Both the position numbers and the translations under genes were made by a program. Below, piece after piece: positions 1 through 12,658 of a stretch of 64,000 bases of DNA. Below the pieces are notes generated by a model. The model saw nothing but the letters and a program-made list of their open reading frames with translations. It made no database searches and was not told where the DNA came from. Source of the DNA: Litoditis marina (taxonomy: Eukaryota > Nematoda > Chromadorea > Rhabditida > Rhabditidae); contig OZ038438.1 in assembly GCA_964036275.1 (NCBI GenBank), positions 11,603,321 to 11,667,320 of the forward strand, in the 5' to 3' direction. Position 1 is the stretch's first letter. Each line of letters begins with the position of its first letter.

Positions 1-3000
1 TTTCCGTTTCTGGCTGCTCGTCGCTCTTGGTATCATTAGATGCATTTGTGGACTGAAAAGTAACTCGAATAATGTAAAAGCAAAACCAGTATCATTTCAT
101 GCATGTCGCATTTCTAGTTGAAACTTTTGGATCGGGTAGAGTCACAAATTCAAAATGTTAAGTCTGAAAAAATCACTCGGTGTGAGTTTTAGTTTTTTTG
201 TGCTTGTCATCCCATAGCCTAGCAGGCAAACAATAGTTACCATTTGCTCACTTGACATCATGAATTTAAAAAAAAAACATTTACGGAAACATGGATTTAA
301 CATACATTCCATAAGTTTCCATTAGAAAATATATAAACTATCACTTCTCCATGAGATAAAGCAGAAGATGAAACTCGTAGAAACCTGTAGTTAACTTAAA
401 TTGTGAGTCATGATAATTTCGTTCTAGTCTCGATCTTCTAGGAATTGAAGGCCACCGTGTAACACTAATAAAGAATGTGTCGAACACTTTACGTTGAATT
501 TGTTGTTTCAATTGAGCGTTGTTGAAGTTTGAATGTGCAGAAAATATTGGGGTAATGTGCACAAGTTTTCTCTTATGTTCTTTCTAAGTTACGGAGGTTT
601 GTATGTGAGATGAGGTGAACACATCCATGACCATTCCTGTCAAAACCATAATGTTCCATTTCAATCTTTTTGCTCGACAGTAAAACATCATTGTAGTTTC
701 TCTCGTGAAGTGATTTCTAATTTACAATTTATTTAGAACAGTAGAGTTCTTTAGAGAGCTTCTTTCTGCCGCTGAGCGATCACAGTTTTGACAAATACAT
801 CAGTAAATCATTAGGGACAGAATCGGTGGACAATTATGTGAAGCAAACAAACTCACAGAAACAATGTTAGACTGCACAAGGACCTCGGGAGACCTGGACG
901 CAGAACTTCCGAACAAACTTTTTCTTGACTTTAGAGCCGCCTATACAAGACATAGGTGTGTGACAAGTTGCTAACAAGCACAAACGTGAACTCAAAACGT
1001 GGGTTCAAGATTTTTAAGGGGAAAAATAGGTCTATCCTAATTTTTTTAAACGACTAACCGTGATGGTGTCTTGACGGGCTTCATTTTGACTATCCTGCCC
1101 ATTAGGAGCGGAAGACTTGTTGTTTTCAACCTCCGACTAAAAATATTTTGTAATTGACTTGACAGTGGTAAAGTCTGATTACGTTCCTATCAGTTTGCGA
1201 AGGCCTTCACTACAGTGGAGTTACGTTTCTCTGAGCTTTTGTGAATCCGTTGTGGACAGCGTACGGTCAATTTAGTAGGGGCGGGGTTGTGCAAGCTCCC
1301 AACTCATCTGCGTATCATTCATCTTCACACTATCTCGTCTGCGGGCAATAAGTCAACAACCACTCGCTCAGCGTCGCTCAATCAAGTGAACCCTTTGCAG
1401 TATTTCTTGAAAAGCTGGAGACTATATTTCACTACGACAGGGGTACTAGGTGAAAATTACTTCATTTCTGCTTACCTCTACAGGAGCAGCGTTTGAAGAA
1501 ACAAAGTCGAGGAAAGACAGGTCGTCTTCTACAACAGTCTTCATCGGCGGCTTGACGGGCGGCTGAATAACTGTGTGTTTCGAAAAATATTTCTCTGGTT
1601 CTCATGTATAACATCCAGCTAGCGAGGGGACTATCGAAATATTGAATGAAAGAGCTAGCATGTGTCGTTCAAAATTTTACTTCCTTACTGTGTAATAGTT
1701 TTTAATAGTTCGTTGTCAAACCAAAACTTTTGTTTGTTTTTAAATGCTTGCACTCTGTTAATGAGATTTTCAAGTGTTTCAGGAGTACTGAGTCAAAATT
1801 TAATGTTCAAGACATACCTCCGTCGGTGTTTCGTTGGATCCCACGAAGTCGAGGAAAGAGAGGTCGTCTTCCACAACAGTCTTCATCGGCGGCTTGACCG
1901 GTGGCTGAAAAAAAATGTGTTTCGAAAAGTGTTTCTGTGGTTCTCATGGATAAGTTCCAGCTAGCAAGTGTTCCATCGAAATATTCAAGAAAAGAACTAG
2001 CCGAGGTCGTTCTGAAATTCTCTTTTCGTACTCTGTAATATTTTTTTATCTCTCTCCGTCAAACCGAAACTATTGTTTTTTTGAGTGTTTGTGGAGTGTT
2101 GACTCTGAACTTCATGTTTAGAGCATACCTCCGCCGGGGCTTCGTTCGATCCCACAAAGTCAAGAAACGAGAGGTCGTCTTGGACCACAGTCTTCATCGG
2201 CGGTTTACCGGGTGGCTGTAAATTCTTCCCGGTTATATAGGAATGTTGAAGTTTTGATTTTGTAACGTCTTCCCGGTTATATAGGAAAGTTGAAGTTTTG
2301 GTTTTTTGGAATTCTTTCAGTGTCACAACTATGACATACAGGGTCAATGACTAGTAGAGTTTCATTTTGTTCAAGTTGTCTAAACTTGAAGTTTAAAACC
2401 TACCGTATCAATGACTGCCTTTTGGACACTCTCATCTTTCTGTTCACTTCTAGATTGAGCCTGAAACGAGTCCCAGTAATATCCAGCTAATTTCTACAAA
2501 TATCATCGAGCGTAGTCATCAAGGATGAGTGATGGAATACCAGTGTATTATAAATCCTATCAACCATTCCTGAATATTATTGTAGAATTTTGCAACTTAT
2601 AAAAATTTTCTTGTGATATCACAATTGTCAAATAGCTTGACCATTAGTTTTGTTTATTGGTAGATATACTACAATATTCAAACGGAAACAGTTTTGTAGA
2701 ACATTCAAATATAGCCACAACCAATCAGTTACAAAGGTGCAATGCCGCCGCAATAGCAAACACTTTCTGGTACAGACTCAGTTTGTTCCGGTGCAAAAGC
2801 GGGTTCAGACTCAGTGGGTACCTGCAGTGCAACATGCATACAATTGACAACACAACTACAAAGACAGTGCTTCTATGAACGGGGTAACTACCTCTGATTC
2901 CTTCTTCTCTTCAGTCTCAACAGACTGTTCTCCGATACTGTTCTCAACATTCTCAACACTTTCTGGTACAGACTCAGTTTGTTCCGGTGCAGAAGCGGAT

Positions 3001-6000
3001 TCAGACTCAGTGGGTACCTGCAGTGCAACATGCATACAATTGACAACACAACTACAAAGACAGTGCTTCTATGAACGGGGTAACTACCTCTGATTCCTTC
3101 TTCTCTTCAGTCTCAACAGACTGTTCTCCGATACTGTTCTCAACATTCTCAACACTTTCTGGTACAGACTCAGTTTGTTCCGGTGCAGAAGCGGATTCAG
3201 ACTCAGTGGGTACCTGCAGTGCAACATGCATACAATTGACAACACAACTACAAAGACAGTGCTTCTATGAACGGGGTAACTACCTCTGATTCCTTCTTCT
3301 CTTCAGTCTCAACAGACTGTTCTCCGATACTGTTCTCAACATTCTCAACACTTTCTGGTACAGACTCAGTTGGTTCCGGTGCAGAAGCGGATTCAGACTC
3401 AGTGGGTACCTGCAGTGCAACATGCATACAATTGACAACACAACTACAAAGACAGTGCTTCTATGAACGGGGTAACTACCTCTGATTCCTTCTTCTCTTC
3501 AGTCTCAACAGACTGTTCTCCGATACTGTTCTCAACATTCTCAACACTTTCTGGTACAGACTCAGTTTGTTCCGGTGCAGAAGCGGATTCAGACTCAGTG
3601 GGTACCTGCAGTGCATCATGCATACAATTGACAACACAACTACAAAGACAGTGATTCTATGAACGGGGTAACTACCTCTAATTCCTTCTTCTCTTCAGTC
3701 TCAACAGACTGTTCTTCGATACTGTTCTCAACATTCTCAACACTTTCTGGTACATACTCAGTTTGTTCCGGTGCAGAAGCGGATTCAGACTCAGTGGGTA
3801 CCTGCAGTGCAACATGCATACAATTGACAACACAACTACAAAGACAGTGCTTCTATGAACGGGGTAACTACCTCTGATTCCTTCTTCTCTTCAGTCTCAA
3901 CAGACTGTTCTCCGATACTGTTCTCAACATTCTTAACACTTTCTGGTACAGACTCAGTTTGTTCCGGTGCAGAAGCGGATTCAGACTCAGTGGGTACCTG
4001 CAGTGCATCATGCATACAATTGACAACACAACTACAAAGACAGTGCTTCTATGAACGGGGTAACCACCTCTGATTCCTTCTTCTCTTCAGTCTCAACAGA
4101 CTGTTCTCCGATACTGTTCTCAACATTCTCAACACTTTCTGGTACAGACTCAGTTTGTTCCGGTGCAGAAGCGGATTCAGACTCAGTGGGTACCTGCAGT
4201 GCATCATGCATACAATTGACAACACAACTACAAAGACAGTGCTTCTATGAACGGGGTAACTACCTCTGATTCCTTCTTCTCTTCAGTCTCAACAGACTGT
4301 TCTCCGATACTGTTCTCAACATTCTCAACACTTTCTGGTACAGACTCAGTTTGTTCCGGTGCAGAAGCGGATTCAGACTCAGTGGCTACCTGCAGTGCAT
4401 CATGCATACAACTGACAACACAACTACAAAGACAGTGCTTCTATGAACGGGGTAACTACCTCTGATTCCTTCTTCTCTTCAGTCTCAACAGACTGTTCTC
4501 CGATACTGTTCTCAACATTCTCAACACTTTCTGGTACAGACTCAGTTTGTTCCGGTGCAAAAGCGGGTTCAGACTCAGTGGGTACCTGCAGTGCAACATG
4601 CATACAATTGACAACACAACTACAAAGACAGTGCTTCTATGAACGGGGTAACTACCTCTAATTCCTTCTTCTCTTCAGTCTCAACAGACTGTTCTCCGAT
4701 ACTGTTCTCAACATTCTCAACACTTTCTGGTACAGACTCAGTTTGTTCCGGTGCAGAAGCGGGTTCAGACTCAGTGGGTACCTGCAGTGCAACATGCATA
4801 CAATTGACAACACAACTACAAAGACAGTGCTTCTATGAACGGGGTAACTACCTCTGATTCCTTCTTCTCTTCAGTCTCAAAAGACTGTTCTCCGATACTG
4901 TTCTCAACATTTTCAACACTTTCTGGTACAGACTCAGTTTGTTCCGGTGCAGAAGCGGGTTCAGACTCAGTGGGTACCTGCAGTGCAACATGCATACACT
5001 TGACAACACAACTACAAAGACAGTGCTTCTATGAACGGGGTAACTACCTCTGATTCCTTCTTCTCTTCAGTCTCAACAGACTGTTCTCCGATACTGTTCT
5101 CAACATTCTCAACACTTTCTGGTACAGACTCAGTTTGTTCCGGTGCAGAAGCGGATTCAGACTCAGTGGGTACCTGCAGTGCAACATGCATACAATTGAC
5201 AACACAACTACAAAGACAGTGCTTCTATGAACGGGGTAACTACCTCTGATTCCTTCTTCTCTTCAGTCTCAACAGACTGTTCTCCGATACTGTTCTCAAC
5301 ATTCTCAACACTTTCTGGTACAGACTCAGTTTGTTCCGGTGCAGAAGCGGATTCTGACTCAGTGGGTACCTGCAGTGCATCATGCATACAATTGACAACA
5401 CAACTACAAAGACAGTGATTCTATGAACGGGGTAACTACCTCTAATTCCTTCTTCTCTTCAGTCTCAACAGACTGTTCTTCGATACTGTTCTCAACATTC
5501 TCAACACTTTCTGGTACAGACTCAGTTTGTTCCGGTGCAGAAGCGGATTCAGACTCAGTGGGTACCTGCAGTGCAACATGCATACAATTGACAACACAAC
5601 TACAAAGACAGTGCTTCTATGAACGGGGTAACTACCTCTGATTCCTTCTTCTCTTCAGTCTCAACAGACTGTTCTCCGATACTGTTCTCAACATTCTTAA
5701 CACTTTCTGGTACAGACTCAGTTTGTTCCGGTGCAGAAGCGGATTCAGACTCAGTGGGTACCTGCAGTGCATCATGCATACAATTGACAACACAACTACA
5801 AAGACAGTGCTTCTATGAACGGGGTAACTACCTCTGATTCCTTCTTCTCTTCAGTCTCAACAGACTGTTCTCCGATACTGTTCTCAACATTCTCAACACT
5901 TTCTGGTACAGACTCAGTTTGTTCCGGTGCAGAAGCGGATTCAGACTCAGTGGGTACCTGCAGTGCATCATGCATACAATTGACAACACAACTACAAAGA

Positions 6001-9000
6001 CAGTGCTTCTATGAACGGGGTAACTACCTCTGATTCCTTCTTCTCTTCAGTCTCAACAGACTGTTCTCCGATACTGTTCTCAACATTCTCAACACTTTCT
6101 GGTACAGACTCAGTTTGTTCCGGTGCAGAAGCGGATTCAGACTCAGTGGGTACCTGCAGTGCATCATGCATACAATTGACAACACAACTACAAAGACAGT
6201 GCTTCTATGAACGGGGTAACTACCTCTGATTCCTTCTTCTCTTCAGTCTCAACAGACTGTTCTCCGATACTGTTCTCAACATTCTCAACACTTTCTGGTA
6301 CAGACTCAGTTTGTTCCGGTGCAGAAGCGGGTTCAGACTCAGTGGGTAACTGCAGTGCAACATGCATACAATTGACAACACAACTACAAAGACAGTGCTT
6401 CTATGAACGGGGTAACTACCTCTGATTCCTTCTTCTCTTCAGTCTCAACAGACTGTTCTCCGATACTGTTCTCGACATTCTCAACACTTTCTGGTACAGA
6501 CTCAGTTTGTTCCGGTGCAGAAGCGGATTCAGACTCAGTGGGTACCTGCAGTGCATCATGCATACAATTGACAACACAACTACAAAGACAGTGCTTCTAT
6601 GAACGGGGTAACTACCTCTGATTCCTTCTTCTCTTCAGTCTCAACAGACTGTTCTCCGATACTGTTCTCAACATTCTCAACACTTTCTGGTACAGACTCA
6701 GTTTGTTCCGGTGCAGAAGCGGGTTCAGACTCAGTGGGTACCTGCAGTGCAACATGCATACAATTGACAACACAACTACAAAGACAGTGCTTCTATGAAC
6801 GGGGTAACTACCTCTGATTCCTTCTTCTCTTCAGTCTCAACAGACTGTTCTCCGATACTGTTCTCAACATTCTCAACACTTTCTGGTACAGACTCAGTTT
6901 GTTCCGGTGCAGAAGCGGGTTCAGACTCAGTGGGTACCTGCAGTGCAACATGCATACAATTGACAACACAACTACAAAGACAGTGCTTCTATGAACGGGG
7001 TAACTACCTCTGATTCCTTCTTCTCTTCAGTCTCAACAGACTGTTCTCCGATACTGTTCTCAACATTCTCAACACTTTCTGGTACAGACTCAGTTTGTTC
7101 CGGTGCAGAAGCGGATTCAGACTCAGTGGGTACCTGCAGTGCATCATGCATACAATTGACAACACAACTACAAAGACAGTGCTTCTATGAACGGGGTAAC
7201 TACCTCTGATTCCTTCTTCTCTTCAGTCTCAACAGACTGTTCTCCGATACTGTTCTCAACATTCTCAACACTTTCTGGTACAGACTCAGTTTGTTCCAGT
7301 GCAGAAGCGGGTTTAGACTCAGTGGGTACCTGCAGTGCATCATGCATACAATTGACAACACAACTACAAAGACAGTGCTTCTATGAACGGGGTAACTACC
7401 TCTGATTCCTTCTTCTCTTCAGTCTCAACAGACTGTTCTCCGATACTGTTCTCAACATTTTCAACACTTTCTGGTACAGACTCAGTTTGTTCCGGTGCAG
7501 AAGCGGGTTCAGACTCAGTGGGTACCTGCAGTGCAACATGCATACAATTGACAACACAACTACAAAAACAGTGCTTCTATGAACGGGGTAACTACCTCTG
7601 ATTCCTTCTTCTCTTCAGTCTCAACAGACTGTTCTCCGATACTGTTCTCAACATCTTCAACACTTTCTGGTACGGACTCAGTTTGTTCCGGTGCAGAAGC
7701 GGGTTCAGACTCAGTGGGTACCTGCAGTGCAACATGCATACAATTGACAACACAACTACAAAGACAGTGCTTCTATGAACGGGGTAACTACCTCTGATTC
7801 CTTCTTCTCTTCAGTCTCAACAGACTGTTCTCCGATACTGTTCTCAACATTCTCAACACTTTCTGGTACAGACTCAGTTTGTTCCGGTGCAGAAGCGGGT
7901 TCAGACTCAGTGGGTACCTGCAGTGCAACATGCATACAATTGACAACACAACTACAAAGACAGTGCTTCTATGAACGGGGTAACTACCTCTGATTCCTTT
8001 TTCTCTGCAGTCTCAACAGACTGTTCTCCGATACTGTTCTCAACATTCTCAACACTTTCTGGTACAGACTCAGTTTGTTCCGGTGCAGAAGCGGGTTCAG
8101 ACTCAGTGGGTACCTGCAGTGCAACATGCATACAATTGACAACACAACTACAAAGACAGTGCTTCTATGAACGGGGTAACTACCTCTAATTCCTTCTTCT
8201 CTTCAGTCTCAACAGACTGTTCTTCGATACTGTTCTCAACATTCTCAACACTTTCTGGTACAGACTCAGTTTGTTCCGGTGCAGAAGCGGGTTCAGACTC
8301 AGTGGGTACCTGCAGTGCAACATGCATACAATTGACAACACAACTACAAAGACAGTGCTTCTATGAACGGGGTAACTACCTCTGATTCCTTTTTCTCTGC
8401 AGTCTCAACAGACTGTTCTCCGATACTGTTCTCAACATTCTCAACACTTTCTGGTACAGACTCAGTTTGTTTCGGTGCAGAAGCGGGTTCAGACTCAGTG
8501 GGTACCTGCAGTGCAACATGCATACAACTGACAACACAACTACAAAGACAGTGCTTCTATGAACGGGGTAACTACCTCGGATTCCTTTTTCTCTTCAGTC
8601 TCAACAGACTGTTCTCCGATACTGTTCTCAACATTCTCAACACTTTCTGGTACAGACTCAGTTTGTTCCGGTGCAGAAGCGGGTTCAGACTCAGTGGGTA
8701 CCTGCAGTGCAACATGCATACAATTGACAACACAACTACAAAGACAGTGCTTCTATGAACGGGGTAACTACATCTGATTCCTTTTTCTCTTCAGTCTCAA
8801 CAGACTGTTCTCCGATACTGTTCTCAACATTCTCAACACTTTCTGGTACAGACTCAGTTTGTTTCGGTGCAGAAGCGGGTTCAGACTCAGTGGGTACCTG
8901 CAGTGCAACATGCATACAATTGACAAAACAACTACAAAGACAGTGCTTCTATGAACGGGGTAACTACCTCTGATTCCTTCTTCTCTACAGTCTCAACAGA

Positions 9001-12000
9001 CTGTTCTCCGATACTGTTCTCAACATTCTCAACACTTTCTGGTACAGACTCAATTTGTTCCGGTGCAGAAGCGGGTTCAGACTCAGTGGGTACCTGCAGT
9101 GCATCATGCATACAATTGACAACACAACTACAAAGACAGTGCTTCTATGAACGGGGTAACTACCTCTGATTCCTTCTTCTCTTCAGTCTCAACAGACTGT
9201 TCTCCGATACTGTTCTCAACATTCTCAACACTTTCTGGTACATACTCAGTTTGTTCCGGTGCAGAAGCGGGTTCAGACTCAGTGGGTACCTGCAGTGCAA
9301 CATGCATACAATTGACAACACAACTACAAAGACAGTGCTTCTATGAACGGGGTAACTACCTCTAATTCCTTCTTCTCTTCAGTCTCAACAGACTGTTCTC
9401 CGTTACTGTTCTCAACATTCTCAACACTTTCTGGTACAGGCTCAGTTTGTTCCGGTGCAGAAGCGGGTTCAGACTCAGTGGGTACCTGCAGTGCAACATG
9501 CATACAATTGACAACACAACTACAAAGACAGTGCTTCTATGAACGGGGTAACTACCTCTAATTCCTTCTTCTCTTCAGTCTCAACAGACTGTTCTCCGAT
9601 ACTGTTCTCAACATTCTCAACATTCTCAACACTTTCTGGTACAGACTCAGTTTGTTCCGGTGCAGAAGCGGGTTCAGACTCAGTGGGTACCTGCAGTGCA
9701 ACATGCATACAATTGACAACACAACTACAAAGACAGTGCTTCTATGAACGGGGTAACTACCTCTGATTCCTTCTTCTCTTCAGTTCCAACAGACTGCCAC
9801 ATTCAAGCGCAGAATTATATTTATTTATTACTACAATATAGTCTATTCACCTGTTCAGCCTCCTTCTCAGTGACCACTGCTACAGCGACTGGGACCTTTT
9901 CAAAAGTTTCGCTTTCGCTCTTCTTCTTGTCTTTCTTTCCTTTTTTCTTGCTCTATAATCAAACGATTAGCATAAATACATATATCAAATAGAACAGGTT
10001 TTCGAAAAAAAAAGTCGGGATCTCCCACTGCAAAAACCATCGAGATAAAGTAAAGCTATCTCAGATTCCTTCCGAAAACTGCAATGTTTTGAGCAATAAT
10101 CCGCTATATTCTGACTTTCATGAAAAACTCAAACTAGTTTTTCCGATAGACCATAAAGAAACTTGCCAATTGAAAAATAGCAAAATTCGCATACTGTCAG
10201 GCAATGGAAACGGCAACATGAAAATGTTCACGATGACACAATCAGACTAGGTTCATTTACTTTTAGATTTATTTCTTTTTTGTAATCTCCAATTATACTG
10301 TGTAGATGTTTGAAAACACTTTTGTTAATTTATAGGCCATTTCGAGCCTTCCTGTACGTTGATTCTCTTGTAGTATTACGAATAGCTTCTCCACTTGTGA
10401 GTAGGTCTTTGTTGGTTTACTTCTTTGGGTTCCATCTATTAAATTGTATGTTGTTGTTCAGATAACATTTGTGGGTGAATTATTTGAATTGTTTCACAAG
10501 AACGCACCTTTGTTTCCGTTGTACTTGGAGGTGCCTCAACATTTTGAACGGTTTGTTTCTGCACAGTTTCCTCCACCTTGGATGGTTCTTTCTTCTCTTC
10601 TTTGGTGGCTTCAGTGTGGTCCAAAGTTTCGCTTTCGCTCATTTTCTTCGATTGCTTGTCTTTTTTGCCAGAGGTTGCCTAAAACCGATGAAAAAATAGA
10701 ACAAACGAAAAATAACCGACAAAAACTTCTAAAGCTATAAAATTAGTCGATAAAAACACAGCTGACTATTGGAGGAAGTATTTTACCACTATGACCAAAA
10801 AGGAAGAATTGGATCGGAGTTGAAGGAGAGTTGAGTGTCTAGGTTACAGCTAGCTGTCTTGGAACAATGTGCCTCTAACTCCTGCTTATATTTGCCATCT
10901 CTGGTTTTTATTTTGGTGCAATGTGATCCGAAGTAACCGCCCATGTCACACTGTCGTGAAAAACCATGCTGTAGATAAGTAGGGCTGACAGCTCATGTGG
11001 AAAGGGTAACGAAAGTTCCAACAAACGAAAAATCACTACATATACTGTTTTCTGCAAATGACTTCATTAGCCAACCCACATTAGTGAGGCTAGAAATGCA
11101 CAAACCTTTGTTTTTGTTTTCTCTGCTTGATTTTTCTTGATTTCCTTCTTTTCAATGTTCGCTTCAGCCTTTGCTTTCTCTTCCTGTTCCTGTTTCTTCT
11201 TCATTTCCGCCATCCACTTTTTGTGTGCTTCCTCCTCTTGCTTATTCTTCTCAGCTTCCAGTTTCAGTCTCATCTCCTCTTTCTTTAAATATTTTATCAG
11301 AAATGTGAACTGGCTTGAGAAACTGATATTCTTACTGGCGAAACATATTCTGTACAAAAGATCAAACTAGTCTTATCTTTGGTAGAATTCTAGAAACTGA
11401 ACAGTGACATGTGACTGTTAGATAATTACGTGAGATGAAGCATACACTCACCATTCTCTGTTTGTTCTCTCCCTCTCTCTTTTTTGATTCATCATCAGTG
11501 GCCTTAGCAGCATTTTTCTTCTCCCGTTTTTTGTCTGCACGGCGCGCGCGTTCCTTGTCGGACAGCTGGTGGCAAACAAATTGAAAATTTCATAAGCTAA
11601 TGATAGACGTTCTAGATAGGTTGTATATTTATTCCGAATAACGCAATGTTATGTAACACTGCTCTTACCTCGGAAGTCGGAATGGTTGAAAAAGATGAAT
11701 GTCCAATCACGTACAGTTTCGGGAAACGAAAACAACTTTGCATGGTTCTTTCTAATATATAACTCTATAAAGCGATCTACTACCGAGTCATGTTCAAATC
11801 TATAAGTTTTTTTACAAGGCATTTCTAAAAATTTATGAGTCCCGGGTTTCATTGGTTCTATATGAATATTTCTGTACGTGTTTGAATCCTGTGAACATGT
11901 TTCTATATCCCATCTCAAAACGAAAAATCTTTGCACATAAGTTCTTCCAGATTGTGGGTTGGACGAATTACCTGTTGTTTCTCGAACACATTGTCGTTGA

Positions 12001-12658
12001 GGGAGAGTGCACTCAGGACTTTGATGCGGTGTTCAGCGACTGGATCGATGAGGATAGCCGAATGTTGCCTGCAAGAGTTTTTCTATCGTTTAATGTAATC
12101 AAGGACGACCAGCGGTCGCTTTGGTACTGAGAAAACAGAAAAAAAAGGTAGACGGTCTCTCGAATACTAGGAAGCTTTTTCGATGTCAAGCGAATGGCTG
12201 CGTTTGAGCATGTTTCATTAATCATTGAACACTTAATGTACGGCGTTCAAACAAAGTGTTTTAGACTGCAGAGTTAATTCAATTTCATATTTCTGTGGCC
12301 AGTGTTCTACCGTTATTACCAGAAACAGCAAAATTGCTCGCAGCGACTTCCTTGTTGTCATAAGAAAACATTCTTTGGAAAGTGTGACCGTATAATCCTT
12401 GCTCTTCCCCATCATGCCTCTCCGGTGTATGCTTCTCCTATCCAACTTTGATTGTAACTTGATCTCTTTTCTTTTTGGTTGAAATTCGTAAATGTGTCGA
12501 AATCAAACTACAACGAAGATTCGGTCACTCCCTATCCGCTGTACTAACGGCTCTGGTTAAGGGCTCCATGACACAGAGGTTAATTATGCTCACCATTCGA
12601 TCTGTCGCCTGCGGGCATTCTTGGCCGCTCTTCCTCGGTTTTTACGCGTATTGGTGAC
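1..12658 (-). CDS. Large Lys/Glu-rich repeat protein (partial, runs off left edge)
   Basis: I do not recognise the family. Exons in transcript order: 12594-12658 and 11972-12068 (both tentative), 11452-11565, 11106-11282, 10508-10678, 9851-9952, 9761-9793, then 35 array exons from 9556-9690 down to 2892-3017, then 2762-2821 (tentative), 2404-2460, 2129-2215, 1818-1904, 1476-1562, 1059-1136 and 1-52 (incomplete). Apart from the two tentative 5' exons, every exon is a multiple of three and in phase 0, so any can be skipped or duplicated without a frameshift. The product is at least about 1,890 residues. The N-terminal part is basic and coiled-coil-like (59 codons in 11106-11282 are almost all K, E, Q, A); the middle is acidic 42-residue repeats rich in E, S, V and P. 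No membrane segment or enzyme motif is visible. A structural, cytoskeletal or secreted filament role is only a guess. The start codon was not found. Confidence 0.75.
1236..1390. repeat. Dispersed repeat, copy A
   Basis: About 150 bp in an intron of the Lys/Glu-rich gene match 59910-60063, which lies in an intron of the Thr-rich gene. Shared landmarks in the same order are ccgttgtggacagcgtac, tagggg(g)(a)cggg, ctgcgtatc, atctctcgtctg and gctcgc. The copies are roughly 70 percent alike by eye. Family unknown; no reverse transcriptase or transposase remnant is visible. Confidence 0.6.
1476..2215 (-). repeat. Three diverged copies of a 29-residue exon
   Basis: Exons 2129-2215, 1818-1904 and 1476-1562 are each exactly 87 nt, phase 0, and encode closely related peptides built around PPVKPPMKTVVEDDLSFLDF followed by V(G/S)SN. 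Their downstream introns are also alignable (both gtatgctctaaacatg and gtatgtcttgaacatt), so whole exon-intron blocks of about 310-340 bp were duplicated. They are more diverged than the 196-bp units, indicating an older round of the same process in the same gene. Confidence 0.85.
2225..2312. repeat. 44-bp tandem duplication inside an intron
   Basis: Two adjacent copies start with cttcccggttatatagga and continue with (a/t)gttgaagttttg. They sit in the intron between exons 2404-2460 and 2129-2215 of the Lys/Glu-rich gene and have no coding role that I can see. Confidence 0.7.
2892..9690 (-). repeat. Tandem array of 35 exon-intron units (196 bp each)
   Basis: The unit is 196 bp and recurs without a break. 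On the minus strand each unit has an exon of 126 nt starting GTACCCACTGAG and ending GAATCAGAG, followed by a 70-nt intron starting gtagttacc and ending cactgcag. The exons lie at 2892-3017 plus multiples of 196; the most 5' full copy (9556-9690) carries a 9-nt insertion that adds three codons. Each exon encodes 42 residues, beginning VPTESE and ending EEKKESE. Units differ at only a few positions each (for example Ser or Pro at exon codon 7), and none of the substitutions I checked creates a stop. If an intron is retained, the frame closes within 13 codons. The array is bounded by shortened exon copies at 9761-9793 (11 codons) and 2762-2821. Confidence 0.93.

Noticed and set aside
2875..9766. 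Thirty-odd plus-strand 72-codon frames (MNGVTTSDSFF...) across the array
   Set aside because: They are shadows of the 196-bp unit: each starts in the minus-strand intron and crosses the exon, with no splice logic. The minus strand has matched donors and acceptors in every unit and flanking exons in phase.
2762..9793. CRISPR array or ordinary satellite
   Set aside because: No short repeat alternating with unique spacers; the whole 196-bp unit repeats and carries splice sites and an open frame continuous with neighbouring exons.
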